A DNA stretch of 64,000 nucleotides from Candidatus Onthocola gallistercoris (GCA_018715345.1 DVLT01000055.1:1-64000), one strand, 5' to 3'. Numbered from the stretch's first letter, positions 35,467-44,967 are shown. Numbers and translations are program-made. The notes: generated by a model from the letters alone, not told the origin.

Positions 35467-36978
35467 TCAGTTCTCCTGATGGACGCCGGCCATTAAAAGG
35501 CCCAGCTGATGTCTGGTCGCTTCTTTCTGGGGAAGGATATCCATAACCTGTCCTTCGTAGATCACAAGGATACGGTCGGACAATTCCATGATCTCCTCCA
35601 ACTCTGTGGATACGAGGAGCACGGCTGCGCCTCGATCCCTGGCTTCCACGATCTGATTTTGTATATACTTCGTGGCGCCGATATCCAGACCTCTGTCCGG
35701 ATGAACAGCGATCAAAAGATCCGGCTCTCTTTCCATCTCACGGGCAACGACGACTTTCTGTTGATTTCCTCCGGAAAGATTGCCTGCCAATTCGCTGACC
35801 GACGGGGTTTTTACATTATAAGTTTCGCAAAGCTGTTCATTCTTCGCTGTGATCTTCTTCCAGTCAAACAGACCATGTTTATTATATTCCGGTTTGCGGT
35901 ATGTCATGAGCAAAAGGTTCTCATTAACGTTCATCTCCCGCACCATGCCATATTTCAAACGGTCCTCCGGAATATGGGATACACCCATACTAAGGATATC
36001 CCGCGGTTTGGAATGGGTCATATCCTTTCCTTTTATCGTAAACTGTCCCGATGTGGCCGTCTCAAGGCCGGTCAGGCAGTGTACCAGCTCTGACTGGCCG
36101 TTGCCGTCCACGCCGCAGATACCCAGTATCTCGCCGCCGTACACATCAAATGAAATATTTTTAAGTACCTGAACTTTCTTTTTATTGACAAAGGAAAGGT
36201 CTTTCACATCCAGGATCTTATCTCCCCGGGGAATATCCTTTTTCTCGATCGTCATATCCACCTGATGCCCCACCATCAGGGCAGCCAGTTCTTTTCGATC
36301 ATGGATCTCGGATATCTTTGTGGTCTTGACCACCCGGCCCTGTCTGAGGACGGTACACCGGTCGCAGATCTCCATGATCTCCACCAGTTTATGGCTGATG
36401 AAGATGATGGTGTGCCCCTCTTTTGTCAGCCCCCGGATCATCTCGAACAGACCTTCCACCTCTTGGGGCGTCAGCACAGCCGTGGGCTCATCCAGAATGA
36501 GCAGATCCGCTTTTCTGTAAAGGGCTTTCAGGATTTCCAGACGCTGCTGCTGGCCTACAGACAACTGGCTTACCTTGGCCCACGGATCGATCTCCATGCC
36601 GTATTTCTTGGCCAGTTCGGAAAATTCCTTTGCTGCCGTCTTTAAGTCCAGCACAAACTTCTGTCCCTGGAGTCCCAGCACCACATTTTCAATGACCGAC
36701 AATGCCGGTATGAGCATGAAATGCTGATGCACCATTCCGATCCCTTTTGCGATGGAATCTTTCGGATCTTTTATATGGACCAACTCGCCGTTTAAGTAGA
36801 TCTCGCCTTCACTCTGGGAATACATACCGTACAGGATGTTCATCAATGTACTTTTTCCCGCGCCGTTTTCTCCAAGAAGGGCATGTACTTCCCCTTTCTC
36901 CACGCTCAGGTTTACATCCACGTTGGCAGCCACATCACCGAAATATTTACTGATATGTTTCATTTCCAAAAATGCCAT
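35467..36978 (-). CDS. Nucleoside ABC transporter ATP-binding protein (two domains)
   Basis: Encodes 503 residues with two ABC domains. The first has GENGAGKSTL, LSVGQQQR and LLILDEPTAV; the second has GVDGNGQSEL, LSGGNQQK and LLIAVHPDRGLDIGA, the degenerate second site normal for this class. It energises the permease pair encoded just upstream. The family (NupA/YufO type) imports purine nucleosides delivered by BMP lipoproteins. Confidence 0.93.
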   Translation of the reverse strand: MAFLEMKHISKYFGDVAANVDVNLSVEKGEVHALLGENGAGKSTLMNILYGMYSQSEGEIYLNGELVHIKDPKDSIAKGIGMVHQHFMLIPALSVIENVVLGLQGQKFVLDLKTAAKEFSELAKKYGMEIDPWAKVSQLSVGQQQRLEILKALYRKADLLILDEPTAVLTPQEVEGLFEMIRGLTKEGHTIIFISHKLVEIMEICDRCTVLRQGRVVKTTKISEIHDRKELAALMVGHQVDMTIEKKDIPRGDKILDVKDLSFVNKKKVQVLKNISFDVYGGEILGICGVDGNGQSELVHCLTGLETATSGQFTIKGKDMTHSKPRDILSMGVSHIPEDRLKYGMVREMNVNENLLLMTYRKPEYNKHGLFDWKKITAKNEQLCETYNVKTPSVSELAGNLSGGNQQKVVVAREMEREPDLLIAVHPDRGLDIGATKYIQNQIVEARDRGAAVLLVSTELEEIMELSDRILVIYEGQVMDILPQKEATRHQLGLLMAGVHQEN

Positions 36979-36990
36979 GGTGTATCCCTC

Positions 36991-37908
36991 CTAGTGCTTG
37001 TCATAAGGCTTTCCTGAGCTGGCAGCCTGATTGGAACTTTTACGGTACAGACAGATCGCGATGATCGTAATGATATAAGGAAGCATCAGCCAGAACTGAT
37101 ACGGCACACTGACCGCGGTAGCCTGCATACGATACTGAAGGGCGCTGGCTGCGCCAAAGATCAATGTTGCCGCCAGGACACCGCCAGGCATATAGTTGCC
37201 AAGTACAACGGCTGCCAAAGCGATAAAACCTCGGCCGGCGATCATATCCTCTGTAAAGGAACTTAACTGACCCATGGATACGTAAGCGCCTGCCAGTCCG
37301 GCCAGGGCGCCGCTGAAAAGGATCGTGCCATAACGGACACGGTATACGTTGATCCCCACCGTATCGCAGGCCTGGGGATTCTCACCCACAGAACGGATCT
37401 TCAATCCCAGACTGGTCTTCATGAGAATAAACCACAAAACCGGAACAGCAATAAGCGCGATATAAACAGGGATAGCCTGATTAAAAACAGCCTCACCGAT
37501 GATCGGGATCTTACTCAATCCCGGAATCGCTACCCGGTCAAATACAGCGATATTCTGGGAAGTGCCCACGCCAAAGATAACACGGTTCACCGTGACCGTC
37601 AGACCAGTGGCAAATGTATTGATGGCTGTACCGATAACGTTCTGATCCGCTTTGATCGTTACAGCGAAGAAGGCAAATACAAGGGATACGATAAGGTTCA
37701 CACCTATGGCCACCAATGCCCCCATGAGCGCGGAACCGGTATAATAGGAACCGACAACACCCATCAGAGAACCGATCAGCATCATACCTTCCACACCGAT
37801 ATTGACGATACCGGCTCTGGAACAATAAACCAGGCCCAATGCGGCGATCAAAAGAGACGTTGCCATACGTATATCTGTTGATAAAAAGCTTGTGATCATG
37901 TCTATCAT
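36991..37908 (-). CDS. Nucleoside ABC transporter permease (NupQ-like)
   Basis: Encodes 305 residues, about nine hydrophobic helices, with the conserved GLVYCSRAGIVNIGVEGMML start and GENPQACDTVGINVYRVRYG cytoplasmic loop that contacts the ATPase. Second of two permeases; spacing to the ATPase gene is 12 bases and to the other permease 6 bases. Confidence 0.92.
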   Translation of the reverse strand: MIDMITSFLSTDIRMATSLLIAALGLVYCSRAGIVNIGVEGMMLIGSLMGVVGSYYTGSALMGALVAIGVNLIVSLVFAFFAVTIKADQNVIGTAINTFATGLTVTVNRVIFGVGTSQNIAVFDRVAIPGLSKIPIIGEAVFNQAIPVYIALIAVPVLWFILMKTSLGLKIRSVGENPQACDTVGINVYRVRYGTILFSGALAGLAGAYVSMGQLSSFTEDMIAGRGFIALAAVVLGNYMPGGVLAATLIFGAASALQYRMQATAVSVPYQFWLMLPYIITIIAICLYRKSSNQAASSGKPYDKH

Positions 37909-37914
37909 ATGTCC

Positions 37915-38997
37915 TTACGCCTCCTTCACATGTTTTTTCTTTCTGAATTTCTTACGGATACCTTCAAACCGGAACATGTTCCTTCCAACGACCAAAAGAA
38001 TGATCAGGCCCTGGATCATATAGATCATGGCATTTGGAACCCTGGCCAGCATCTCCATGGTACTGGAACCATTGTTCAGCATACCAAACAGGAAGGCAGA
38101 AATGCCGATGCCGATGGGAGAATTGTTTCCAAGGAGGGCAACAGCCACACCGTCAAACCCTGTATTGCCGGCAAATGCCTGCATCAGACGGGTCTGGACC
38201 GAGAGGATCTCGATACAGCCGCCAAGGCCGGCCATACCGCCGGCGATCACCATGGCGATCATCTGGTTCTTACGGACATTCATACCCGCGTAGACACCGG
38301 CATATTTGTTCGCTCCCACGACCCGCACTTCATAACCTCTACGGGTCCACCACAAAAATACATAGTAAAAGACAATAGCTAATATGGCAATGATCAGCCC
38401 TGCATGGAGTCTGGTGCCGTCCAGTAAGATCGGCAATTCCGCGCTCTCCAGTATCCTGGCCGACTGGGGAAAACTGCTGGAAGCATTGTCCTTCATCGGT
38501 CCGGTTACCATATAACTGATCAACTGGATGGCGATATTGTTCAACATGATGGTGGTGATCAGCTCACTGGCGCCGAAACGGCTTTTTAAAAAGCTGACGA
38601 TCCACCCCATCAAGCCGCCTCCCAGGAATCCGGCGATCAATGTGAGCGGCAGATGGATGAAAATAGGAAGGCCGGCAAAATGCGTTCCCACAAAGGTGCC
38701 GAACAAAGCTCCGATATAGAGCTGTCCGGTGGCGCCCAGGTTGATGATGCCGCTTCGCATGGCCATGGCAAAGGAAAGGCCCATGAATACCAGCGGGATA
38801 CCCTTAACAAAATTTTCACTGAAGGAAGCCACACTACCGAAAGCTCCCTGGAACAAATACATATACGCATTTATCGGATCAAATCCCAGTGCCTGCATCA
38901 TGAGGCCCGAGAGCAAAATGGCTACAACCACAGCGATGACCGGATAATAGAGCGCTTCTAATAATTTTACAAATTTATTCTTCTTTGTTTTTTGCAC
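37915..38997 (-). CDS. Nucleoside ABC transporter permease (NupP-like)
   Basis: Encodes 360 residues with about nine or ten helices, including SGIINLGATGQLYIGALFG and VGANKYAGVYAGMNVRKNQM (ATPase-contacting loop). First of the permease-permease-ATPase trio. The binding lipoprotein gene lies upstream beyond two hairpins, which probably lower expression of the trio relative to the binding protein. Confidence 0.92.
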   Translation of the reverse strand: MQKTKKNKFVKLLEALYYPVIAVVVAILLSGLMMQALGFDPINAYMYLFQGAFGSVASFSENFVKGIPLVFMGLSFAMAMRSGIINLGATGQLYIGALFGTFVGTHFAGLPIFIHLPLTLIAGFLGGGLMGWIVSFLKSRFGASELITTIMLNNIAIQLISYMVTGPMKDNASSSFPQSARILESAELPILLDGTRLHAGLIIAILAIVFYYVFLWWTRRGYEVRVVGANKYAGVYAGMNVRKNQMIAMVIAGGMAGLGGCIEILSVQTRLMQAFAGNTGFDGVAVALLGNNSPIGIGISAFLFGMLNNGSSTMEMLARVPNAMIYMIQGLIILLVVGRNMFRFEGIRKKFRKKKHVKEA

Positions 38998-39025
38998 GCG
39001 ATCAGTCCCCTCTTGTACATCCTGT

Positions 39026-39115
39026 CCGCAGCATAGTTATTGCCGCACAGACTGCTGCAATAGCTATACTGCGGTAATCACAAAGGAATCAGTGGATGAA
39101 ACTTCACCCACTGAT
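39026..39115 (-). terminator. Two stacked hairpins between the BMP lipoprotein and permease genes
   Basis: Arms 39088-39100/39103-39115 (13 bp, one mismatch) and 39026-39042/39058-39074 (17 bp, two mismatches) on the transcribed strand. Neither has a clear T-run, so partial termination or mRNA 3' end protection is likely, allowing more binding protein than permease. Confidence 0.6.
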
Positions 39116-39148
39116 CCCCCTAGAAGTTACTTTGTTTCTGTATTCCTA

Positions 39149-40222
39149 TCAGTCCAGGCTGATTTCGATCTCGCCGTTTACTAACTGCTGATAAATGTCT
39201 TCCACAGACTGTTTCTGTTCATCTGTCAGGACTTCATCCGCACATGCCTGCCAATCACCCAGAGATACAACGCCTTCTGCCGCGCCGTATTTCGGAACTG
39301 TGGAATCTGTCGGCAGTTCGTTGTTCAGATACTGTTCAAAAGCTGCCAGATAAGCAACCGCTGTATCTTTGTTTACAGCGATCAGCATGGAATTGGGACC
39401 GCTGGATTCCTGGCCTTCGCCGGTTCCTACAGAATGGATACCCTGATCCTCAGCGCCTTCCAGAACACCAAGGCTGGCATTATCTGCCATCGGAACAACC
39501 ACATCGCATCCTGCGTCAGCCAACGCGATGGACTGCTCTTTCGCGGCAGCCGTATCGGTCATGCTTCCTGTCATGGTCGTGGTCACTTGGATGCTGTCGT
39601 TCACATATTTCGCGCCCTGTTCAAAGCCTTTGGAACCGTTGATGATCGGTGTGATCTCCTGTCCGCCCACAAAGCCTACGGAACCGCTCTGGGAAGCTGT
39701 GGCTGCGATAACACCCATCATGAATCCCTGTTCCTCATCGGAAACCTGTACGGAACAAACATTGCCTTCATTTACAGAACCGTTGATGATGATAAACTGC
39801 ATATCCGGATAGTCGGGCGCTGCTTCCAGTGTAATATCCTGATAACTGTCAGAGCTTACAAATACCAGGTCAACACCGGCTGTGCTGTATGTACGGAACT
39901 GATCCGGCGCGTCTGCCGTCTGGACGTTCTCCTGATAGAAAACTTCCGCGCCCTGCTCCTCGATCTTCATCAGGCCCTGATATGCGGTGTAGTTCCAGCT
40001 CATATCGCTGATGGGACCGCTCAGGATCAAACCGACTTTCAATCCCTCCGCGCTTTTTGCCTCGGAACCGCTGTCCGCAGCCGTCTCACCGGACTCCGCT
40101 GCGCCGGTTGTCTCGGCTGTTGTCTGTGCTGTGGTCTCACCGGATCCGCTGCAGGCAGTCAAAGCCAACGCCATCATGGCTGCCAAAGAAACAGCCAAGA
40201 ATTTTCTTATACCTTTTTTCAT
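39149..40222 (-). CDS. BMP family nucleoside-binding lipoprotein, copy 1
   Basis: Encodes 357 residues from the ATG at 40222 (AGGAGGAGATTCAC upstream). A lipoprotein signal ending LALTACSGSG is followed by a Thr/Glu-rich linker and a BMP domain (VGLILSGPISDMSWNYTAYQ, SSDSYQDITLEAAPDYPD, FVGGQEITPIINGSKGFEQG). These surface lipoproteins bind purine nucleosides for the ABC importer. It is closely similar to copy 2 at 41091-42149 over almost its whole length. Confidence 0.93.
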   Translation of the reverse strand: MKKGIRKFLAVSLAAMMALALTACSGSGETTAQTTAETTGAAESGETAADSGSEAKSAEGLKVGLILSGPISDMSWNYTAYQGLMKIEEQGAEVFYQENVQTADAPDQFRTYSTAGVDLVFVSSDSYQDITLEAAPDYPDMQFIIINGSVNEGNVCSVQVSDEEQGFMMGVIAATASQSGSVGFVGGQEITPIINGSKGFEQGAKYVNDSIQVTTTMTGSMTDTAAAKEQSIALADAGCDVVVPMADNASLGVLEGAEDQGIHSVGTGEGQESSGPNSMLIAVNKDTAVAYLAAFEQYLNNELPTDSTVPKYGAAEGVVSLGDWQACADEVLTDEQKQSVEDIYQQLVNGEIEISLD

Positions 40223-40296
40223 GTGAATCTCCTCCTCTTTTTTAGGACCGGACGCATATCTCGATCTGCGTCCTTCTTCTATATGCTCTTCCCGAA

Positions 40297-40857
40297 TCAC
40301 CCTTTAAAGTTTTCTGATGGATGCCAGTAATTCTCATGGCACTTCATCAGTTCCGGCTCCAGCTCCAGGAACGGTCCAAGCACCTCGACCTTCTTCTGGC
40401 CGCTGGCAAATACAACTCTGGACGGAAGATCCAACGTGGGGTTGCGGATATCGTCTCCAGTATATTTCTTTAATTCAGACTCACGACCGATATAAACGAC
40501 TCTGCCCAGGTTGCCCCAGTAGATCGCACCAGCGCACATGGCGCAGGGATCGCCGCAGTTATACATGGTAAAATGAGCCATCTCTTCTTTTGTATATTTC
40601 TTCGTTGCCTTACGCATCAGGGCTGTCTCTGCATGGCAGGTACAGTCGCCGCCTTCTGTGACCTCTTCGTTGCCCTGTTCCATGAGGATGTTGCCTTCCT
40701 CATCTGCCAGCAAACAACCAAACGGATGATTCCCCTTCTCTCTGGCTTCCCAGCAGATTTCGATCACCCGTTTCAGTAAGTCCACCTCATATGGTTTTAA
40801 GTCGGAGAGTTTATACTCTTTCTCTTCTTCATAAGTCCGTGTAAATGTTGTCTCCAT
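40297..40857 (-). CDS. Nucleoside/base deaminase (CMP/dCMP deaminase fold)
   Basis: Encodes 186 residues with the zinc motifs HAETALMRK and DPCAMCAGAIYWGN (HAE and PCxxC). It resembles guanine deaminase and related small deaminases rather than tRNA deaminase TadA, because the central FTMYNCGDPC differs. The likely substrate is a purine base such as guanine. It has its own promoter and stands immediately before BMP copy 1 in the same direction, within the purine salvage region. Confidence 0.85.
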   Translation of the reverse strand: METTFTRTYEEEKEYKLSDLKPYEVDLLKRVIEICWEAREKGNHPFGCLLADEEGNILMEQGNEEVTEGGDCTCHAETALMRKATKKYTKEEMAHFTMYNCGDPCAMCAGAIYWGNLGRVVYIGRESELKKYTGDDIRNPTLDLPSRVVFASGQKKVEVLGPFLELEPELMKCHENYWHPSENFKG

Positions 40858-40900
40858 AACTTCCTCCTAAATGCACCTTAATGATACAAATTTCGATTTC

Positions 40901-40929
40901 AGTATAACAACCGATTTTTTATCAGTCAA
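40901..40929 (-). promoter_or_regulatory. Promoter of the deaminase gene
   Basis: Minus strand: TTGACT (40924-40929), 17 bases, TATACT (40901-40906). It starts right after the T-run of the palindromic terminator at 40946-40992. Confidence 0.7.
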
Positions 40930-40936
40930 TGTGTTT

Positions 40937-40992
40937 AAAAAAAAAACAAACATTTCAACCAAACAGTTAAACTGTTTGGTCAAAATATTTGT
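40937..40992 (-). terminator. 47-nt palindromic terminator 1 (after BMP copy 2)
   Basis: The palindrome 40946-40992 folds into a nearly perfect 23-bp stem and is followed on the minus strand by ten T. It ends the BMP copy 2 transcript and is related to the element at 42239-42285. Confidence 0.9.
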
Positions 40993-41090
40993 TTGGTCTT
41001 AAAAATATTTTTTGGTTCTCCTTATCTAAAACTTCTCACCGCATTTTTCGCCTTAGCAAGCGCCTTGTCCTATCTCCAAGTCGGCTTTGA

Positions 41091-42149
41091 TCAATCCAGT
41101 TCGATCTCTATCTCGCCGTTGACCAGCTTTTCATAGATATCCTGAATGGACTGTTTCTGCTCGTCTGTCAGCACTTCGTCCGCGCATGCCTGCCACGGTC
41201 CCAGCGTCACAACGCCCTGATCCGCGCCGTATTTCGGAACCGTATCGGTATCAGAAGTCAGTTCCCCATTGAGATACTGTTCAAATGCTGCCAGATAGGC
41301 AACAGATGTATCTTTATTCACAGCCAGCAGCATGGAATTGGGACCGCTCGTCTCCTGACCTTCACCGGTTCCAATGGAATACACACCGCTGTCCTCTGCC
41401 GCTTCAAGTACGCCCAGGCTGGCATTATTGGCCATGGGTACCAGTACATCTGCGCCAAATTCCTCAAGCGCGATGGCTTGTTCTTTAGCTGCTGCTGTAT
41501 CGGTCATACTTCCGGTCATGACCGTGCGTACTTCCGCATCCGGATTTACATAGGCCACGCCCTGTTCAAAACCTTTCGATCCGTTGATGATCGGGGTGAT
41601 CTCCGTACCGCCCACAAAGCCGACAGAAGCATTCTTGGATGCTGTGGCCGCAATGACGCCCATCATGAATCCCTGCTCTTCGTCAGCCACCTGGACGGAG
41701 CATACATTGCCCTCATTGGCGCTGCCATTGATGATGATAAACTGTGTGTCCGGATAATTGGGCGCATTTTCCAGAGTAACTTCCTGATAACTGTCCGAGC
41801 TTACAAATACCACATCAATGCCGGCTGTACTATATGTACGGAACTGCTCGGGAATATCTGCCGGTTCCACATTCTCCTGATAAAACACTTCCGCTCCCTG
41901 CTCCTGGATCTTTTGTAATCCCTGATAGGCTGTGTAGTTCCAGCTCATATCGCTGATCGCTCCGCTTAAGATCAAACCGACTTTCACATCTTTCGCTTCT
42001 TTCGTGCCGCTGCCCGCATCGGCTGTGGACTCTGTCCCAGAGTCGGCTGTACTTGTGGTTTCACCGGCGGAATTGCCACAGGCTGCCAAAGACATCATCA
42101 GTACGGCTGCCAGCGCAAGCGCTGCAAGTTTACTTAAATTTCTTTTCAT
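41091..42149 (-). CDS. BMP family nucleoside-binding lipoprotein, copy 2
   Basis: Encodes 352 residues from the ATG at 42149, which follows GAGGAGGAAGAGGAGA. Lipobox LMMSLAACGNSA, Ser/Thr/Gly-rich linker, then the BMP domain (VGLILSGAISDMSWNYTAYQ). Most of the domain is identical to copy 1; the linker and signal differ, and a few pocket-side stretches vary (EEFGADVLVPMANNAS here versus ADAGCDVVVPMADNAS). The copies may differ in affinity or substrate. It has its own promoter and terminator. Confidence 0.93.
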   Translation of the reverse strand: MKRNLSKLAALALAAVLMMSLAACGNSAGETTSTADSGTESTADAGSGTKEAKDVKVGLILSGAISDMSWNYTAYQGLQKIQEQGAEVFYQENVEPADIPEQFRTYSTAGIDVVFVSSDSYQEVTLENAPNYPDTQFIIINGSANEGNVCSVQVADEEQGFMMGVIAATASKNASVGFVGGTEITPIINGSKGFEQGVAYVNPDAEVRTVMTGSMTDTAAAKEQAIALEEFGADVLVPMANNASLGVLEAAEDSGVYSIGTGEGQETSGPNSMLLAVNKDTSVAYLAAFEQYLNGELTSDTDTVPKYGADQGVVTLGPWQACADEVLTDEQKQSIQDIYEKLVNGEIEIELD

Positions 42150-42192
42150 TCTCCTCTTCCTCCTCGTAATCATGGATCTTGAAAGCCGTTTA

Positions 42193-42222
42193 AGTATACC
42201 AACATTGCTCAGACATCGTCAA
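42193..42222 (-). promoter_or_regulatory. Promoter of BMP copy 2
   Basis: Minus strand: TTGACG (42217-42222), 18 bases, TATACT (42193-42198), just downstream of the palindromic terminator at 42239-42285. Arrangement parallels the deaminase promoter. Confidence 0.65.
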
Positions 42223-42233
42223 TGCTCTGCAAT

Positions 42234-42285
42234 AAAAAACAAATATTTCAACCAGGTGGTCAAACCATCTGGTCAAAATATTTGT
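42234..42285 (-). terminator. 47-nt palindromic terminator 2 (after adenosine deaminase)
   Basis: The palindrome 42239-42285 is followed by TTTTTTATTG on the minus strand. Its outer 12-base arms are nearly identical to element 1, while the inner stem differs by paired changes. Confidence 0.85.
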
Positions 42286-42348
42286 CTATGGATCTTTTTA
42301 TCCTATTTTAAAAACACTTTCATCTGCTGCCTCACAGGTCAGCCCGGA

Positions 42349-43386
42349 TCATTGCGCTGAAGCCTTCCACTGTTCCACCCAAGCGTCAAATTCTTTCAGA
42401 TGATGCTGCCCGCGGATGGAATAAAGCAAACTATTGCGTTCCAGCTCAATGATATCGTCCTCTGTCAGATTCAACGCGTCGGCTGTCTTTAACATGGTCT
42501 CGATCAGATCTCCCACATAGGGCGGATCATCCGAGTTGATAGAACACGGAATCCCCTGTTCCATCAAGAACTTCAGAGGATGCTCCTCAAGGGTCGGGAA
42601 CACATGAGGACAGTTGCTCGTGGGGCAAGTGGTCAAAAGGATCTTCTTTTCTGCCAGATGCTTCATCAACGCTTCATCCCGGATGGACAATACACCGTGC
42701 TCGATACGCACACAACCCATCTTATCCACCGCATCCCATACATTCTGGACAGCCATATCGCCGGCATGGGGATCTTCTCCGGCATGGGCGCTTAAATACA
42801 GCCCCATTTCTTTTGCCAAGTCATAAGCTGCCTTATGCTTGATGCAGGGGTGGCCGTTCTCTTCACAATCCATACCGATGGCCGGAATGATATCTTTGTA
42901 AGGTTCAATATCCTGGATGAACTTCAAGCTCATCTCCGATGACAGGGATCGATCGATGCCTGCTATAAAGACAATGTCAACCCCCAGTTCTTTCATCGCT
43001 TTCTGCCTACCCGCCTCATATCCGTTCACCACCGTTTCCAGAGAAATGCCCCGGACTTCATTCAACGGATAATCCAGCAGATACTCGGTATAGATAATAT
43101 TCTGGTCTTTTGCCTGTTTTGCGAGGGCATAAAGCACTTCCGCATAATCTTCTTCCGTCTGGCATACGGAATTGACCAGACGGTCGCTCTCCATAAACGC
43201 ATCCAGACTGGCAAAAGGCTTCCTTAAGTGGGCAGCCAGTTCTTCCGCCGTCTCCCACGGCAGATCCACACCGTTCTTTTTCGCCAGGCGGATGGCCACT
43301 TCCGGCGGAATGGAACCTTCGATATGGATGTGATTCTCCCCCTTCGGGATCTCGTAAATGAGTTTTTTCATACGTTCTGTCAGCAT
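42349..43386 (-). CDS. add: Adenosine deaminase
   Basis: Encodes 345 residues from the ATG at 43386 (AGAAGGAGGACCAAC upstream). Metal ligands and catalytic residues are visible: ENHIHIEGSIPP, SAHAGEDPHAGD, RIEHGVLSIRD and CSINSDDPPYVG. Converts adenosine to inosine, feeding purine nucleoside phosphorylase. It lies between the amidohydrolase and BMP copy 2. Confidence 0.93.
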   Translation of the reverse strand: MLTERMKKLIYEIPKGENHIHIEGSIPPEVAIRLAKKNGVDLPWETAEELAAHLRKPFASLDAFMESDRLVNSVCQTEEDYAEVLYALAKQAKDQNIIYTEYLLDYPLNEVRGISLETVVNGYEAGRQKAMKELGVDIVFIAGIDRSLSSEMSLKFIQDIEPYKDIIPAIGMDCEENGHPCIKHKAAYDLAKEMGLYLSAHAGEDPHAGDMAVQNVWDAVDKMGCVRIEHGVLSIRDEALMKHLAEKKILLTTCPTSNCPHVFPTLEEHPLKFLMEQGIPCSINSDDPPYVGDLIETMLKTADALNLTEDDIIELERNSLLYSIRGQHHLKEFDAWVEQWKASAQ

Positions 43387-43501
43387 GTTGGTCCTCCTTC
43401 TCATATTTATAGATCGGACAGTTGTCACAACCCCTTTTATCCCGGCGGGATCCGGTCAACACACCGTATCCCACTGTATACAATTATATCAAACCTACAT
43501 C

Positions 43502-44959
43502 TTAAAGCAAGGTTTCCTCCGGTATATCTTCATCCTTTGTAAAATCCGGGTGGATGATCCGGGCATAATAATGTTTCTCCCGAAACGCATCCGTCAGATC
43601 GGTCATACATTTCTCACACCACTCTGCCGCTTTTGCCACATAACGCTCTTCATCGATCTGTGTAAATTCTCCATTTCTCCGGATAAACTGTCCATCCACC
43701 ATGGTCTCTGCTGTCGTTGTCCCTGCACAATTTCTTGTAAACAGGAAATAAAGCAGTTCCGGCTGTACATCCAGCAATGCGGTGCACATGGGCAGCATAT
43801 GAGACGCTTTTTTCAGATCAATGGTGATGATATCCGCCCGTTTGCCCACTTCCAGACTGCCCGTCTGCTTTTCCAGGCCATAGGCCCGGGCCGTCCCCAG
43901 GGTGGCCGCCTTGAACGGTTCCCAGTAATCCAAACCTTTTAAAGGTCTTGGCATGATATTATGTATCATCAGCATCAGCTTCATGGAAGTCATCACATCC
44001 AAGGAGCCATAGTCGCATCCCAATCCCACATTGACGCCAGCCTCCAGCATCTTGGGGATATAGGCACAATTACCGCAGTTGGTACCATTGATATCCGGAT
44101 TATGTATGACAGATGCGCCGGTCTCTGCCAACCGTTCGATCTCCTCCGGCTGCAGCATGGAACCATGGAAAAGCACGCTCCGATCCGTCACGATCCCCAG
44201 GTTCATATAATGCTCAAAAGCTCCTTCCGGCCACAGGGCATCGCCCCGGCGGACCGCATCGGCAAACTCCCAGAAATGGAGCACATATTTCACGTCATAG
44301 TCCTCCGCGATCTGATAGGCTTCTGTCATCAGCCTTTCTGTGCAATCCCAAAGATCATGGATATGGACAGCCACAGACATCCTCTCCTCCGGCCGGTGAT
44401 AATCTTTGATGCACCGCTCTGCCTGAGCCAGATACTGTTTCCAGTTTAAAGGTTCCGAATCGAGCCGGAAAGACGTGGCCATCTGGGGCGCCAGTATGCC
44501 CCGGATGCCTGCGTCATCCATGGCCCGGTAGGCAGTGTCCGGCAGGATCGTGCTGTTTTCGATCGTGGTGGCGCCATGTTTCACATCATTGATGATGGAT
44601 GCCATGGATATATCATATATACTTTCTTCTGTCAGCCATCCATAAGGATTATGGATGGTGGTCAGCATATGTTTAGCAATATTATCGTAATCCAGACGAA
44701 AGGCCCGCGCCATATTCATATGGGTGTTGCACAGATGATTATGCCCATCCATCAGGCCAGGCATAACGATCTTATCACTGCAGTCCACCACTTCCGTATC
44801 CGGTCCGGATCCATAACGTTTTTCGATCGCTTCTGCCGGACCGATATCCAGGATCTTTTTCCCAGAGACCACGATGGAACGTCCTGTATGGATGCCGTTC
44901 TTATCCGGAGTCTCGAAAGAAAACCGGCAATTCTTAAAAATAATGTTCTTCACTTTCAT
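43502..44959 (-). CDS. Metal-dependent amidohydrolase (MtaD/guanine deaminase-like)
   Basis: Encodes 485 residues. Zinc site motifs are present: MPGLMDGHNHLCNTHMNMAR (HxH), VLFHGSMLQPEE and GLGCDYGSLDV. It belongs to the amidohydrolase group that deaminates purine derivatives (adenosine, methylthioadenosine, guanine, 8-oxoguanine); the exact substrate is not readable. Context with adenosine deaminase and the nucleoside importer supports a purine substrate. It lies 115 bases upstream of add. Confidence 0.85.
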   Translation of the reverse strand: MKVKNIIFKNCRFSFETPDKNGIHTGRSIVVSGKKILDIGPAEAIEKRYGSGPDTEVVDCSDKIVMPGLMDGHNHLCNTHMNMARAFRLDYDNIAKHMLTTIHNPYGWLTEESIYDISMASIINDVKHGATTIENSTILPDTAYRAMDDAGIRGILAPQMATSFRLDSEPLNWKQYLAQAERCIKDYHRPEERMSVAVHIHDLWDCTERLMTEAYQIAEDYDVKYVLHFWEFADAVRRGDALWPEGAFEHYMNLGIVTDRSVLFHGSMLQPEEIERLAETGASVIHNPDINGTNCGNCAYIPKMLEAGVNVGLGCDYGSLDVMTSMKLMLMIHNIMPRPLKGLDYWEPFKAATLGTARAYGLEKQTGSLEVGKRADIITIDLKKASHMLPMCTALLDVQPELLYFLFTRNCAGTTTAETMVDGQFIRRNGEFTQIDEERYVAKAAEWCEKCMTDLTDAFREKHYYARIIHPDFTKDEDIPEETLL

Positions 44960-44967
44960 ACCTCCTC

